Notes under the pieces: model-generated
What the model was told of the DNA's origin: nothing
Seen by the model: the letters and a program-made list of their open reading frames with translations, nothing else
Databases searched by the model: none
DNA from: Pseudomonas taiwanensis
Lineage (GTDB): Bacteria > Pseudomonadota > Gammaproteobacteria > Pseudomonadales > Pseudomonadaceae
DNA length: 64,000 nucleotides
NCBI RefSeq assembly: GCF_013393345.1
Contig: NZ_QJRF01000061.1
Span: 1-64,000 of the forward strand
Direction of reading: 5' to 3'
Shown: positions 37,037 through 47,140 of the stretch, piece by piece
Numbering within the stretch: position 1 is the first letter of the stretch
Layout: the number at the start of each line of letters is the position of its first letter
Made by a program: the position numbers and the translations under genes

Positions 37037-39139
37037 TCAACCGGATTTCTTCACAATCGCTTCGGCAATGCTCGCCGGTACCTCGGCGTAGCGGGCGAAT
37101 TCCATGGAGAAGCTGGCGCGGCCCTGGGACATGGAACGCACGTCGGTGGCGTAGCCGAACATTTCACCCAGGGGTACTTCGGCGCGGATGATCTTGCCGG
37201 ACACGCCATCGTCCATTCCATGGATCAGGCCACGGCGGCGGTTGAGGTCGCCCATGATGTCGCCCATGTAATCCTCAGGTGTCACCACTTCCAGCTTCAT
37301 CACCGGCTCCAGCAGGACCGCGCCGCCCTTCTGCGAGAGCTGCTTGGTGGCCATGGAGGCGGCGATCTTGAACGCCATCTCGCTGGAGTCCACGTCGTGG
37401 TAGGAACCGTCGAACACGGCGGCTTTCAGGCCGATCAGCGGATAGCCGGCGAGCACGCCGTTCTTCATCTGTTCCTCAATGCCTTTCTGGATGGCCGGGA
37501 CGAATTCGCGGGGCACGACGCCACCCACCACTTCGTTGATGAACACCAACCCCTCCTGCCCTTCGTCCGCCGGGGCAAAGCGAATCCAGCAGTGGCCGTA
37601 CTGGCCGCGGCCACCGGACTGGCGAACGAACTTGCCTTCGATCTCGCAGGTCTTGCGGATCGTCTCGCGGTAGGCCACCTGGGGCTTGCCGGTATTGGCC
37701 TCGACATTGAACTCGCGCTTCATGCGGTCGACGATGATGTCCAGGTGCAATTCGCCCATGCCGGAGATGATGGTCTGTCCGGTTTCCTCGTCTGTCTTGA
37801 CCCGGAATGACGGGTCTTCCTGGGCAAGCCTGCCAAGGGCGATGCCCATCTTTTCCTGGTCGGCCTTGGTCTTGGGTTCCACGGCGATGGAAATCACCGG
37901 CTCAGGGAAGTCCATGCGTTCCAGAATGATCGGTTTGTTCAGGTCGCAGAGGGTGTCGCCGGTGGTGACGTCCTTCATGCCGATCAGCGCAGCGATATCC
38001 CCAGCGCGCACTTCCTTGATCTCCGCGCGGTGGTTGGCGTGCATCTGCACCATGCGGCCGACGCGCTCCTTCTTGCCCTTCACCGAGTTGAGCACGGCAT
38101 CCCCCGAGCTCAGCACGCCGGAATAGACGCGAACGAAGGTCAGGGTGCCGACGAAGGGATCGGTAGCAATCTTGAAGGCCAGGGACGAGAAGGGTTCGGT
38201 GTCGTCGGCGTGACGTTCGTCTTCCTTCTCCGGGTGGTCCGGATGGGTGCCGCGAATCGAGGGAATTTCAGTGGGCGCCGGCAGCAACTCGACCACGGCA
38301 TCCAGCACCAGGGGCACACCCTTGTTCTTGAACGACGAGCCGCACACGGCCGGCACCACATCGCAGGACAGGGTGCGAATGCGCAGGCCGGTCTTGATTT
38401 CCTCCTCGGAGAGATTGCCGCCGTCGAGGTACTTGGTCATCAGCTCCTCATTGGCCTCGGCCGCAGCTTCCAGCATCACGTTGTGCCAGTGATCAGCCTC
38501 CTCCCGCAGTTCGGCGGGAATCTCCTCTTCGCGGAAGCTGGCGCCCTGGTCGGCGTCGTTCCAGTAGATGGCTTTCATGCGGATCAGATCGATCTGGCCG
38601 TTGAAGTTCTCTTCCTGGCCGATGGGCAACTGAATCGGCACCGGCGTGTGACCGAGGCGCTTCTTGATCTGCTCCACCACCCGCAGGAAGTCGGCGCCGG
38701 CGCGGTCCATCTTGTTCACGTAGGCAATGCGCGGCACGTGGTATTTGTCGGCCTGGCGCCAGACGGTCTCGGACTGCGGCTCCACGCCATCGGCGCCGCT
38801 GAACACCACCACCGCGCCATCCAGCACGCGCAGGGAGCGCTCCACCTCGATGGTGAAGTCGACGTGGCCGGGGGTGTCGATGATGTTGATGCGGAACTTG
38901 TCGAGCTGCTTGCGCGAACCGCTCCAGAACGCCGTGGTGGCCGCCGAGGTGATGGTGATGCCACGCTCCTGCTCCTGGACCATCCAGTCCATGGTCGCGG
39001 CGCCGTCATGCACCTCGCCCATCTTGTGGTTGACCCCGGTGTAGTAGAGAACCCGTTCGGTGGTGGTGGTCTTGCCGGCATCCACGTGGGCCACTATGCC
39101 GATGTTGCGGTAGTGGCTGATGGGGGTTGTACGGGCCAT
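37037..39139 (-). CDS. fusA: Translation elongation factor G, second stand-alone copy
   Basis: GTPase that promotes translocation or ribosome recycling. The 700 residues have the five-domain EF-G layout with G1 [14 protein letters not shown]3 DTPGHVDF and G4 [10 protein letters not shown]. The ATG at 39139 is used because GGAGG lies 9 bases ahead; GTG at 39148 overlaps that site. It stands alone, not between rpsG and tufA, so it corresponds to the second EF-G (fusA2) of pseudomonads. It interrupts the regulon, lying between the LLM gene and the motif-bearing EthD gene. Confidence 0.92.
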   Translation of the reverse strand: MARTTPISHYRNIGIVAHVDAGKTTTTERVLYYTGVNHKMGEVHDGAATMDWMVQEQERGITITSAATTAFWSGSRKQLDKFRINIIDTPGHVDFTIEVERSLRVLDGAVVVFSGADGVEPQSETVWRQADKYHVPRIAYVNKMDRAGADFLRVVEQIKKRLGHTPVPIQLPIGQEENFNGQIDLIRMKAIYWNDADQGASFREEEIPAELREEADHWHNVMLEAAAEANEELMTKYLDGGNLSEEEIKTGLRIRTLSCDVVPAVCGSSFKNKGVPLVLDAVVELLPAPTEIPSIRGTHPDHPEKEDERHADDTEPFSSLAFKIATDPFVGTLTFVRVYSGVLSSGDAVLNSVKGKKERVGRMVQMHANHRAEIKEVRAGDIAALIGMKDVTTGDTLCDLNKPIILERMDFPEPVISIAVEPKTKADQEKMGIALGRLAQEDPSFRVKTDEETGQTIISGMGELHLDIIVDRMKREFNVEANTGKPQVAYRETIRKTCEIEGKFVRQSGGRGQYGHCWIRFAPADEGQEGLVFINEVVGGVVPREFVPAIQKGIEEQMKNGVLAGYPLIGLKAAVFDGSYHDVDSSEMAFKIAASMATKQLSQKGGAVLLEPVMKLEVVTPEDYMGDIMGDLNRRRGLIHGMDDGVSGKIIRAEVPLGEMFGYATDVRSMSQGRASFSMEFARYAEVPASIAEAIVKKSG

Positions 39140-39330
39140 GGCGATCACCTCCGTGCGGGTTATGGGTTATGGCAGGGCCGCACGCACTCCGGCGGTGCCA
39201 ACGGCACCGGGTTCGAGTACAAGGGTTGTGGGCGAATGGCCTGCTGCACGGGAATGGCAGTCCCCAAGGCCGCACGTCCCCTCCCCTAACGCTAGCACCG
39301 CCTCGACCACGCCACCGGCCACTCATCCGC

Positions 39331-39346
39331 TAGTCCGGGTGGACGA
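39331..39346 (+). promoter_or_regulatory. Regulon site i, upstream of the EthD-domain gene
   Basis: TAGTCCGGGTGGACGA, a perfect consensus copy, 61 bases before the start codon, with a -10-like CATGGT 22 bases downstream. Confidence 0.72.
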
Positions 39347-39406
39347 TGCCGCGCCGCGCGCCAGGCCGCATGGTCTGGGCGCCTCCATAAAAACAAGGAC
39401 CTTGCC

Positions 39407-40126
39407 GTGGAAAAAATCATCTACACCCTGTGGCGCGCCCCGCAGGACAGCGTCGAAAACTTCTCCCAGCAACTGCGCGGCGTGGTCGCCGAACAGCTGT
39501 TCACCCTTGGGGCGCGAGGCCTGCAGGTGAACCTGGCAGATGCCGATGTCGCCCCTGCCGCCGGGCTGCGCCAGGAAAACAACCGGCCGCTGCCGGACGC
39601 CACCCTGTCGCTCTGGGCCGACAGCGCCAACACCGACGTCCGCCGCCCCTTCGATGACGTCCTGAAGGCCGTATCCAGCCGGCTGGCGGCCTACCTGGTG
39701 AGCGAATCGGTGGTGATTCGCAATACCCGCTACCCCGCCCATCCCGGCCAGCGTACCCACGGTTTCTCGCAGATCGCCTTTCTCAGCTGCCCGCCGCGCC
39801 TGACGCGCGATGCCTGGCTAGATGTCTGGCGCAACCACCACACCCGCGTGGCCATCGACACCCAGGACAATTTCCTCTACGTGCAGAACCTGGTGGTGCG
39901 CGCCCTCACCCACGGCGCCGCGCCGGTGGACGCCATAGTCGAGGAAGCCTTCCCGCCAGCCGCCATGACCGATCCCATGGCGTTCTTCGATGCGGTGGGC
40001 GATGAAGCGAAATTCCAGAAGAACCTGACGGCGATGATGGACAGCTGCAATCGCTTCATCGACTTCGACAAGCTCGACGTGCTGCCCACCAGCCAGTACC
40101 TGCTCAAGGCAGCGGCCGCGCTTTGA
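39407..40126 (+). CDS. EthD domain-containing protein
   Basis: 239 residues of the dimeric alpha-beta barrel type; a C-terminal EthD segment is visible (GFSQIAFLSCPPRLTRDAWL, DVWRNHHTRVAIDTQDNFLY). EthD proteins accompany oxygenases such as the ether-degrading P450 system, but their chemistry is poorly known. The start is GTG with AAGGA 8 bases ahead. Regulon site i ties it to the catabolic island although EF-G lies between. No membrane segment is seen. Confidence 0.75.
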   Translation: MEKIIYTLWRAPQDSVENFSQQLRGVVAEQLFTLGARGLQVNLADADVAPAAGLRQENNRPLPDATLSLWADSANTDVRRPFDDVLKAVSSRLAAYLVSESVVIRNTRYPAHPGQRTHGFSQIAFLSCPPRLTRDAWLDVWRNHHTRVAIDTQDNFLYVQNLVVRALTHGAAPVDAIVEEAFPPAAMTDPMAFFDAVGDEAKFQKNLTAMMDSCNRFIDFDKLDVLPTSQYLLKAAAAL

Positions 40127-40177
40127 GCCCAAGGGGAGCGGCCGCCGGTGCTGCTCCCCGTTCAAGGTCTGGACGCT

Positions 40178-40465
40178 TTACAGGCCGCCGAGCAGACGCC
40201 GGAACTCCTGCTCCGAATAACCTCGCAATGTCTGCGTCCTGACATTGCCCAACTGGCCCGTCTTGAGCAGCAAGGTGGTTGCCGCTTCCTCATCCCCCTC
40301 GACTATCAGCACCAGGTCGTAACTGCCTACCGTCCAGTAGACGGTCTTGACCGAAAGGCCAAGCTGCTCGGCCAACCCTTTGAAGGCGACGAAGCGATCC
40401 GGGGAATCCTTGACGCTGCGAATGCCCTGGTCGGTGAAGCTCGCCAGCGTGATGAACGTAGCCAT
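40178..40465 (-). CDS. GYD domain-containing protein
   Basis: 95 residues of the dimeric alpha-beta barrel-like GYD family (VYWTVGSYDLVLIVEGDEEA), function unknown. AGGAG is 7 bases before the ATG. It is divergent from the peroxiredoxin gene across 311 bases and convergent with the EthD gene. Confidence 0.8.
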   Translation of the reverse strand: MATFITLASFTDQGIRSVKDSPDRFVAFKGLAEQLGLSVKTVYWTVGSYDLVLIVEGDEEAATTLLLKTGQLGNVRTQTLRGYSEQEFRRLLGGL

Positions 40466-40687
40466 GCGCGCGCTCCTGATTGGAGGGCGACGGTCGGGAT
40501 TGCGGAAGTCACTGCACTGGAAGAAGGCCGCCACTCTTCCCGCCATGCATGCCCATCCGGCGCAACGCGCCACGGGCCCTGTCGACAGCGAGCTTCCGAC
40601 GACCTCCACAAGGTAGGAATAGCACTCCCGGAACGGCGCGCATGACCACTGATCCACTGTCCGCCGGGCAGGCGCGGGAGGCCGACC

Positions 40688-40693
40688 TATACT
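40688..40693 (+). promoter_or_regulatory. Possible -10 element for the peroxiredoxin gene
   Basis: TATACT, five of six consensus bases, 83 bases before the start codon. No good -35 is visible, so an activator would be needed. I see nothing else in the 40466-40776 gap apart from the strong AAAGGAGG ribosome binding site of the peroxiredoxin. Confidence 0.35.
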
Positions 40694-40776
40694 TTCAGGC
40701 CCGGAAGGCTCGAGGGCCTGCCGCGATAGCCGCCAGGCACTGGCGGGCCTAAACAGCCAGACAAAGGAGGACGTAC

Positions 40777-41430
40777 ATGGCAATCCGCATTGGTGACGAA
40801 GCACCCGACTTCACCGTGGACAGCACCGAAGGCACCATCAATTTCCACCAGTGGATCGGTGACCAGTGGGCCATCCTGTTCTCCCACCCGAAGGACTTCA
40901 CGCCGGTCTGCACCACCGAGCTGGGCTACATGGCCAAGCTCAAGCCCGAATTCGACAAGCGCAATACCAAGGTCATCGGCCTGTCCGTGGACCCGGTCAG
41001 CGATCACCGCAAGTGGGTCGGTGACATCGAGGAAACCCAGGGCCACGCGGTCAACTACCCGATGATCGGCGACGAGAACCTGGTGGTGGCCAAGCTCTAC
41101 GACATGATCCACCCCAATGCCAGCGCCGGCCCCCGCACCGCAGTGGATAACGCCACGGTGCGTTCGGTGTTCCTCATCGGCCCGGACAAGAAGGTCAAGG
41201 CCATGCTGGTCTACCCCATGAGCGCCGGCCGCAACTTCGACGAAGTGCTACGCCTGCTGGATTCGCTGCAGCTCAACGCCAAGCACACGGTGGCGACGCC
41301 GGTGAACTGGCGCCCCGGTGAGGACGTGATCATCCCCACCTCGGTCTCCGACGAAGACGCGAAGAAGAAGTACCCGGACGGCTACAAGACCCTGAAGCCG
41401 TACCTGCGGGTCGTCGCCCAACCGAAATGA
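40777..41430 (+). CDS. 1-Cys peroxiredoxin, Prx6 / LsfA type
   Basis: Reduces hydrogen and organic peroxides with a single catalytic cysteine in FTPVCTTELG (residue 47). The 217 residues include the long C-terminal domain of Prx6 (PVNWRPGEDVIIPTSVSDED). AAAGGAGG gives a strong ribosome binding site. In pseudomonads the LsfA homologue is induced under sulfate limitation or oxidative stress (family knowledge). An 11-bp GC hairpin follows at 41437-41461. Confidence 0.93.
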   Translation: MAIRIGDEAPDFTVDSTEGTINFHQWIGDQWAILFSHPKDFTPVCTTELGYMAKLKPEFDKRNTKVIGLSVDPVSDHRKWVGDIEETQGHAVNYPMIGDENLVVAKLYDMIHPNASAGPRTAVDNATVRSVFLIGPDKKVKAMLVYPMSAGRNFDEVLRLLDSLQLNAKHTVATPVNWRPGEDVIIPTSVSDEDAKKKYPDGYKTLKPYLRVVAQPK

Positions 41431-41436
41431 CCGGTC

Positions 41437-41461
41437 GCGCGCCCTCCCACGGAGGGCGCGC
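41437..41461 (+). terminator. GC-rich hairpin after the peroxiredoxin gene
   Basis: Perfect 11-bp stem GCGCGCCCTCC / GGAGGGCGCGC with a 3-base loop, 6 bases past the stop. No U-tract, so it may stabilise the mRNA end or slow polymerase rather than act as a classic terminator. Confidence 0.5.
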
Positions 41462-41484
41462 CACGGGCTGCCATACTGTCCTGC

Positions 41485-42243
41485 ATGGTCAGGGCAACGT
41501 TCCGATTCTACGAAGAGCTCAATGACTTCCTGCCCACCGAGCGGCGCCGGCAGGCCTTCACCTGTGCCTGCGCCCGGGCGGCCACGGTCAAGCACATGAT
41601 CGAGGCACTGGGCGTGCCGCACACCGAAGTCGAACTGGTGCTGCTCAATGGCGAGTCGGTCGGTTTCGAGCGAGTGATACTCGATGGCGACCGGGTGGCG
41701 GTCTATCCCAAGTTCGAAACGCTGGACATCAGCCCCCTGCTCAAGGTCCGCGCACACCCGCTGCGGGTGCTGCGCTTCGTAGCCGACGCCCACCTGGGCG
41801 GCCTCGCCAGCCTGTTGCGCATGTGCGGTTTCGACACCCTCTACGACAACGGCTTCGAGGATGGGCAGATCGCCGAGATTTCCGCCCATGAAGGGCGCAT
41901 CGTGCTCACCCGAGACCGCGAGCTGCTCAAGCGCCGCATCATCACCCACGGCTGCTACGTGCATGCGCTGAAACCCTCGCTGCAACTGCGCGAGCTGTTC
42001 GAACGGCTGGACCTGGCCCGCAGCGCCAATCCCTTCAGCCTCTGCCTGCACTGCAACCATCCGCTCCACGAGATCGCCCCGGAACTCGCCCGCCCCCGAG
42101 TCCCGCCCAAGGTCGGCGCTCTCTATTCGCGCTTCCTCAGCTGTGCGGCCTGCGACCGGCTGTATTGGGAAGGCTCCCATTGGCGCAGCATGTGCACCCT
42201 GCTCGCCCCCTTGTTGGCTGTGGATAAGTCCGGCGAAGACTGA
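41485..42243 (+). CDS. Ub-Mut7-C protein: MoaD/ThiS-like domain fused to Mut7-C RNase-like domain
   Basis: 252 residues. The N-terminal 80 residues look like a ubiquitin/MoaD-like beta-grasp (ATFRFYEELNDFLP, VLLNGESVGFERVILDGDRV). From residue 95 there is a Mut7-C PIN-like domain (FVADAHLGGLASLLRMCGFD, IVLTRDRELLKRR) and then a zinc ribbon with paired cysteines (CLHCNH, CAACDR). Such proteins are predicted RNases linked to tRNA or RNA modification; the activity is unproven. The MoaD-like part lacks a C-terminal Gly-Gly because it is fused. There is no strong ribosome binding site before the ATG. Confidence 0.8.
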   Translation: MVRATFRFYEELNDFLPTERRRQAFTCACARAATVKHMIEALGVPHTEVELVLLNGESVGFERVILDGDRVAVYPKFETLDISPLLKVRAHPLRVLRFVADAHLGGLASLLRMCGFDTLYDNGFEDGQIAEISAHEGRIVLTRDRELLKRRIITHGCYVHALKPSLQLRELFERLDLARSANPFSLCLHCNHPLHEIAPELARPRVPPKVGALYSRFLSCAACDRLYWEGSHWRSMCTLLAPLLAVDKSGED

Positions 42244-42397
42244 TCGGCGCATACCCACAAAAACGGTGGATGAAGCTGTGGATAAGCTGTCGGGAGATGG
42301 CCAGGCGCCAGGTCTGGCGGGGGGCTGCTTGGGTTGGGTCAATTTCTGAGCTATTACAAGCGGTTAGGACTGATGCCAACGATGGGTCCGCTTTTCC

Positions 42398-42494
42398 TGT
42401 GGGGGCGAATTTATTCGCGAAGGGGCACGAAGTGCCCCCTGTGGCCTTGCAGGGCAGACTTTCAGTCTGCTTAGCGAATGAATTCGCCCCCACA
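42398..42494. repeat. Complete family B palindromic repeat
   Basis: Left arm TGTGGGGGCGAATTTATTCG and right arm CGAATGAATTCGCCCCCACA, with inner GGGGCACGAAGTGCCCC and GCAGACTTTCAGTCTGC palindromes. It lies between the convergent Mut7-C and lhr genes. Confidence 0.88.
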
Positions 42495-42522
42495 AGGTAA
42501 GTGCCTCGCCACCACTTTTCCC

Positions 42523-45500
42523 CTACAACGGCATCCGCGCCCGTCGCGACTGCTGCCCAACCGGCGTCGCCGCCGGCTGGCGGATCAGCGCCGCGCGCCA
42601 TTCGTTGGCGGTGGCCGGATCGGCGTCCTGCAGCAGGTTCACCTTGCCCGCCACCAGCGTTGCCACCGGCACGCCATCGCGGAACAGCAGGCGATTGCCC
42701 GCCACCGCCGGCACCTTGGTGCCGTTGAGCAAGGTCCCCAGCAGGTTCAGTGGATCGCAGGCCGAGAGGCTGGTCAGTTGTCCAGCAAGCGGACGCTTGC
42801 GCACTTCGCGCAGCAGTCCCACGGCTTCCGGCAGGGCGAACTGTTCACCGGAGACGCCTGCCACGAAGCGTCCACCCCGAATCTCGCCGCGCGCTTCCAG
42901 TCGGTGATAGACCCGCAGCAGGTCGCGCCAGGGCGGCAGCCAGTTGGCTTCGCGCTCCAGCAGGCGCCAGCCCACCACGCCATAGCGGCGCAACAGGGTG
43001 CGGGCCACGTGTTCCAGGGCATCGGCCGGAACCTTGCCAGTGCCCTCTTCGGCCTTGCCGCGCAGCAGTGCCCAGCGCCCGGCGTCCTGCATGTTGGCCA
43101 GGGCCAGGCGCGCACGACGGTCGTGCCGGCTGCGTCGGGCCGCCGGCAGCAGCAGTGAGCGCAGGCCGGCGAAGCTGTCGGCATTGGCCAGGCCCAGGGC
43201 CACCAGTTCACCGAGGCAATCCTCCAGTTCACTGCGCAGCAGATGGGCCTCGTCCATCAATTCGTCGAAGAACAACGCGCCCTCGCCAGCCAGCACCTGG
43301 CGCACCCGCTCGGCACGCGGCGACGGCTCGGGCGTCGGCGCATCCCGCAGGCAGGCACGCCAGAGCCCAAGGTTCTTGCGCGGCAGCAAGAGGATGGGCG
43401 TACCGCGCACCGGCCCAGCGGCCTTGCCGCGTCCACCCAGGCGACACCAGACCACCCGGCCGGCTCGGCAGAGGTCGTCCAGCCAGTTGATGCCGTAATC
43501 GGCCACCCGGCTGGGAAGAATCTCGCTTTCCCAGGCAGCGGCAGCCGCCTCGAAACCTTCCAGTTGGCCCAGCACCATCGCCAGGGCTTCGGCGCCACGG
43601 ACCTGGGTTGCCGGGGCGATGCGCTGCCAGTCGAACAGGAACCGCATGAAATCGGACCGTTCCACCGGCTCGATCTCGCGGCGCAGGCGCTTGACCGTGT
43701 AGCGATGGATGCGCGCCAGCAGATGGCGCTCGCACCATTCCTCTTCCACCGTGCCCGGCGTGAAACGACCGCGCAGCACCTGCCCTTCGCGCTCCAGGCT
43801 GGCCAGGGCAAAGCCGAGCGTCGCAGGAGACTGGCGCAGGTCGCTGGCCAGCCTCGCCAGGGACAGCGGACCGAAGCCGCTCATGCGAGCGCGCACGACC
43901 TCCACCAGCGCCGCCTCGGCTTCCCATGCAGAGGTGAATCCTTCCGGTGCGGCAATGGCCGGTTTGAGCACGGCATCGGGATAAATCGCGTGGAACTGCT
44001 CCAGACGCTCGGCCGCCACCCACATTGCCGGCTTGCCTTCCAGTTGCAGGCAACTCGCCCGACGGGCCTTTGCCAGCTGCACCAGCCAGCCGGCCCAGCC
44101 TTCATTGGCCTGCGCCTCTGCGTGGGTGATACAGGCCAGGGCGAGCAGCGCTTCGTGCATCTCGTCGGCATCTCGCACCTGCGGCCAGGCCTCTTCGGCC
44201 ACCGCGGCGATGGCGTCCAGATCCAGCGCCCCCAGATCGTCGGCGGACTCCGGATCGCTCCAGCGGCGCTGCTGCACAGCCTGGGTACGTCGCTCTTCCA
44301 GCGGCGCGTCATCGAGGTAGGCATAGGGCCGCGCCCCGAGGATTTCTGCCGCCAGGGCGGATGGCGCCGGCAGGTCGCGGGCGACCAGTTGCACCTCGCC
44401 ACGCTCCATGCGCCGCAGCAGGGCCAGCCAGCCCTCGGCATCCATGGCTTCGTGCAGGCAGTCATCGAGGGTCTGGGCCACCAGCGGGTGGTCGGGAATC
44501 TCGCGCTCGCCCACCAGGTTTTCCTGGCAGGCCGCCTGGTCGGGAAAGACGCTGGCCAGCAGGTCCTCGCTGCGCATGCGCTGGATCTGCGGCGCGACCT
44601 TGCGACCGCCGGAGTAGCGCGGCAGGGCCAGTGCCGCGGAGGCGTTCCAGCGCCAGCGCACGCCGAACAGCGGTGCATCGAGAATGGCCTGGATCAGGAT
44701 GTGTTCGGCACTGTTGGAATGCAGATAGCGCCAGACGTCCTCCAGCGGGAAGCTGTGGCTGGTGGCGAGCGACAGGATCAGCGCATCTTCCGTCGCCGCC
44801 GCCTGCAATTCGAAGTTGAAACTGCGGCAGAAGCGCTTGCGCAACGCCAATCCCCAGGCCCGGTTGAGCCGGCTGCCAAAGGGGGAATGGATGATCAGCT
44901 GCATGCCGCCGGATTCGTCGAAGAAGCGTTCCATCACCAGCCGCTGGTGAGTCGGCAGCGCCCCCAACGCAGCCCGTGCCCGCGCCAGGTACTCGACAAT
45001 CTGCCGCGCCGCCGCCTCGCTGAGGCCGACTTCTTCGCGCAATGCCTCGATCGCCCGCTCGATGTCTTCAGCGCGCTCGGACAACTCCCCTCTCCCTCTG
45101 GGAGAGGGGCCGGGGGTGAGGGTGGCATCGGCATGCTCGGACTCCGCCAGCCAACCTTCGACACTGGCCCGCAACCTCGCCACCCCCGCCGACAACTCAT
45201 CCGTACGCCCCGGTGCCTCTCCCAGCCAGAACGGAATGCTCGGCGGCTGCCCCTGCGCGTCCTCCACCCGCACGCGGCCCGGCTCCACCCGGAGGATGCG
45301 ATAGGACTGGTTGCCCAGCTGGAACACATCACCCGCCAGGCTCTCCACGGCGAAGTCCTCGTGCACGCTGCCCACCGGCATCCCCTGGGGCTCCAGCAAC
45401 ACCGCGTAATCGGCGGTTTCGGGAATGGCGCCGCCAGACGTGATGGCGGTCAGGCGCGCCGAACGACGGCCACGCAGACGGCGATTCACCGCATCGCGGT

Positions 45501-46932
45501 GCAGGTAGGCGCCGCGTACGCCCTGGCGGCCGTTGTAGCCCTCGGAGAGCATCCTCACCAGCGCGTCGAACTGCGCCCGGGCCAGGTCCGCAAAAGGCAT
45601 GGCCCGGGTCATCAGCCGATACAGCTCGTCCTCGCCCCATTCCTGGCTGGCCACCTCGGCCACCATCTGCTGCGCTAGCACATCCAGCGGCGCCTGGGGA
45701 ACCACCAGGGCATCCAGTTCGTCACGGCGCACACAATCCAGCAACGCCGCGCATTCGATCAGGTCGTCCCGCGATTGCGGGAACAGCCGCCCCTTGGGCG
45801 TGCCGCCGACGCTGTGGCCGGAACGGCCGACCCGCTGCAGGAAGGCGGCGATGCTGCGTGGCGAACCGAGTTGGCAGACCAACTCCACGTCGCCGATGTC
45901 GATGCCCAGTTCCAGCGAGGCGGTGGCTACCAGCACCTTGAGCTCGCCGCGCTTGAGCCGCTGCTCGGCGTCCAGGCGCAGGTCCCGCGCCAGGCTTCCA
46001 TGGTGCGCGGCGACCGCGGCATTGCCGAGGCGCTCGGAGAGGTGGCGGGTGGCGCGCTCTGCCAGCCGGCGGGTGTTGACGAACACCAGGGTGGTGCGAT
46101 GTTCGGCCACCAGCTCGGCCAGCCGGTCGTAGACCTTCTCCCAGGCGTCATTGCTCAGCACCGCTTCCAGCGGCACGGGAGGCACTTCGATGGCGAGGTC
46201 GCGCTCGCGGCTGTAGCCCACATCCACCAGGGTGCAGGCGTCACGCTCCTGGCCCATGAGAAAGGCCGCGACGCGCTCGATGGGTTTCTGCGTGGCCGAC
46301 AGGCCGATGCGCTGCAAGCTGCGTCCGCACAACGATTCCAGGCGCTCGGCGCTGAGCATCAGGTGGCTGCCGCGCTTGCTGCCGGCGATGGCGTGGATTT
46401 CGTCGATGATCAGGCTGCGACACCCGGCCAGCATGGCGCGGCCGGACTCCGAACCGAGCAGGATGTAGAGCGATTCCGGCGTGGTGACCAGGATGTGCGG
46501 CGGGCGCTTGCGCATGGCGTCGCGCTCCGCCTGGGGCGTATCGCCGGTGCGCACGGCGGTGCGGATATCCACATCCGCCAGGCCCTGGCGCGCCAGCTCG
46601 ACACGGATGCCGGCCAGCGGTTCTTCCAGGTTGATGCGGATGTCGTTGGACAACGCCTTCAACGGCGAGACGTAGACCACCGTGCAGCGATCCGCCAGAC
46701 CGCCGTGCTCCAGCCCCTCGTGGACCAGTTCGTCGATGGCCGAGAGAAAGGCGGTGAGGGTCTTGCCCGACCCGGTGGGTGCAGCCACCAGCGTGCTCGC
46801 CCCAGCCCGGATGGCCGGCCAGGCGAGGGCCTGGGCTGGCGTCGGAGCGGGGAAGCTGGCGCGGAACCAGGCGGCGACGGCGGGGTGGAAATCCTCCAGC
46901 GCGGCCGGTGCTGATCGGCGAGTCGAAGTCAT
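42523..46932 (-). CDS. lhr: Lhr-type large DEAD/DEAH helicase
   Basis: ATP-dependent 3'-5' DNA/RNA:DNA helicase of the long Lhr type, 1469 residues. The N-terminal helicase core has Walker [14 protein letters not shown], motif II DEIH and motif [14 protein letters not shown]; a winged helix, the Lhr-core domain and a long C-terminal extension follow. Long Lhr proteins are implicated in DNA repair. The ATG at 46932 fits the conserved start of the fold; its ribosome binding site is weak. Odd point: a family E intergenic repeat lies in frame at about residues 603-616, encoding [12 protein letters not shown]. It is monocistronic. Confidence 0.9.
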   Translation of the reverse strand: MTSTRRSAPAALEDFHPAVAAWFRASFPAPTPAQALAWPAIRAGASTLVAAPTGSGKTLTAFLSAIDELVHEGLEHGGLADRCTVVYVSPLKALSNDIRINLEEPLAGIRVELARQGLADVDIRTAVRTGDTPQAERDAMRKRPPHILVTTPESLYILLGSESGRAMLAGCRSLIIDEIHAIAGSKRGSHLMLSAERLESLCGRSLQRIGLSATQKPIERVAAFLMGQERDACTLVDVGYSRERDLAIEVPPVPLEAVLSNDAWEKVYDRLAELVAEHRTTLVFVNTRRLAERATRHLSERLGNAAVAAHHGSLARDLRLDAEQRLKRGELKVLVATASLELGIDIGDVELVCQLGSPRSIAAFLQRVGRSGHSVGGTPKGRLFPQSRDDLIECAALLDCVRRDELDALVVPQAPLDVLAQQMVAEVASQEWGEDELYRLMTRAMPFADLARAQFDALVRMLSEGYNGRQGVRGAYLHRDAVNRRLRGRRSARLTAITSGGAIPETADYAVLLEPQGMPVGSVHEDFAVESLAGDVFQLGNQSYRILRVEPGRVRVEDAQGQPPSIPFWLGEAPGRTDELSAGVARLRASVEGWLAESEHADATLTPGPSPRGRGELSERAEDIERAIEALREEVGLSEAAARQIVEYLARARAALGALPTHQRLVMERFFDESGGMQLIIHSPFGSRLNRAWGLALRKRFCRSFNFELQAAATEDALILSLATSHSFPLEDVWRYLHSNSAEHILIQAILDAPLFGVRWRWNASAALALPRYSGGRKVAPQIQRMRSEDLLASVFPDQAACQENLVGEREIPDHPLVAQTLDDCLHEAMDAEGWLALLRRMERGEVQLVARDLPAPSALAAEILGARPYAYLDDAPLEERRTQAVQQRRWSDPESADDLGALDLDAIAAVAEEAWPQVRDADEMHEALLALACITHAEAQANEGWAGWLVQLAKARRASCLQLEGKPAMWVAAERLEQFHAIYPDAVLKPAIAAPEGFTSAWEAEAALVEVVRARMSGFGPLSLARLASDLRQSPATLGFALASLEREGQVLRGRFTPGTVEEEWCERHLLARIHRYTVKRLRREIEPVERSDFMRFLFDWQRIAPATQVRGAEALAMVLGQLEGFEAAAAAWESEILPSRVADYGINWLDDLCRAGRVVWCRLGGRGKAAGPVRGTPILLLPRKNLGLWRACLRDAPTPEPSPRAERVRQVLAGEGALFFDELMDEAHLLRSELEDCLGELVALGLANADSFAGLRSLLLPAARRSRHDRRARLALANMQDAGRWALLRGKAEEGTGKVPADALEHVARTLLRRYGVVGWRLLEREANWLPPWRDLLRVYHRLEARGEIRGGRFVAGVSGEQFALPEAVGLLREVRKRPLAGQLTSLSACDPLNLLGTLLNGTKVPAVAGNRLLFRDGVPVATLVAGKVNLLQDADPATANEWRAALIRQPAATPVGQQSRRARMPL
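45085..45122. repeat. Family E repeat inside the lhr coding sequence
   Basis: The same 38 bases as 1138-1175, here translated as part of lhr without breaking the frame. It lies in a probable linker after the winged-helix region (preceded by ESEHADAT, followed by [11 protein letters not shown]). Confidence 0.9.
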
Positions 46933-47140
46933 GGAACCCACTATGGTGGGCGCCCGGCAGCGACTCAAGGAGGCCGGACCGATGGTCGCCCCGCCACGGC
47001 GGCGGGTCGTTGCCCGCAGACGGCAAGCAGCTGCCGCCGGAGTGGCACGCCCGTCCTTCGAATCCCAGCAAACATGGGCCTTTCAGCCAACTGGCCCGAA
47101 TAATGCTGAACAGGCGGTCAGATCGCGCAGAGGAACTGCC

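Noticed and set aside
43243..45678. Long open frame (811 codons) antisense to lhr
   Set aside because: No recognisable domain; it covers the well-conserved helicase gene and has the same shadow composition.
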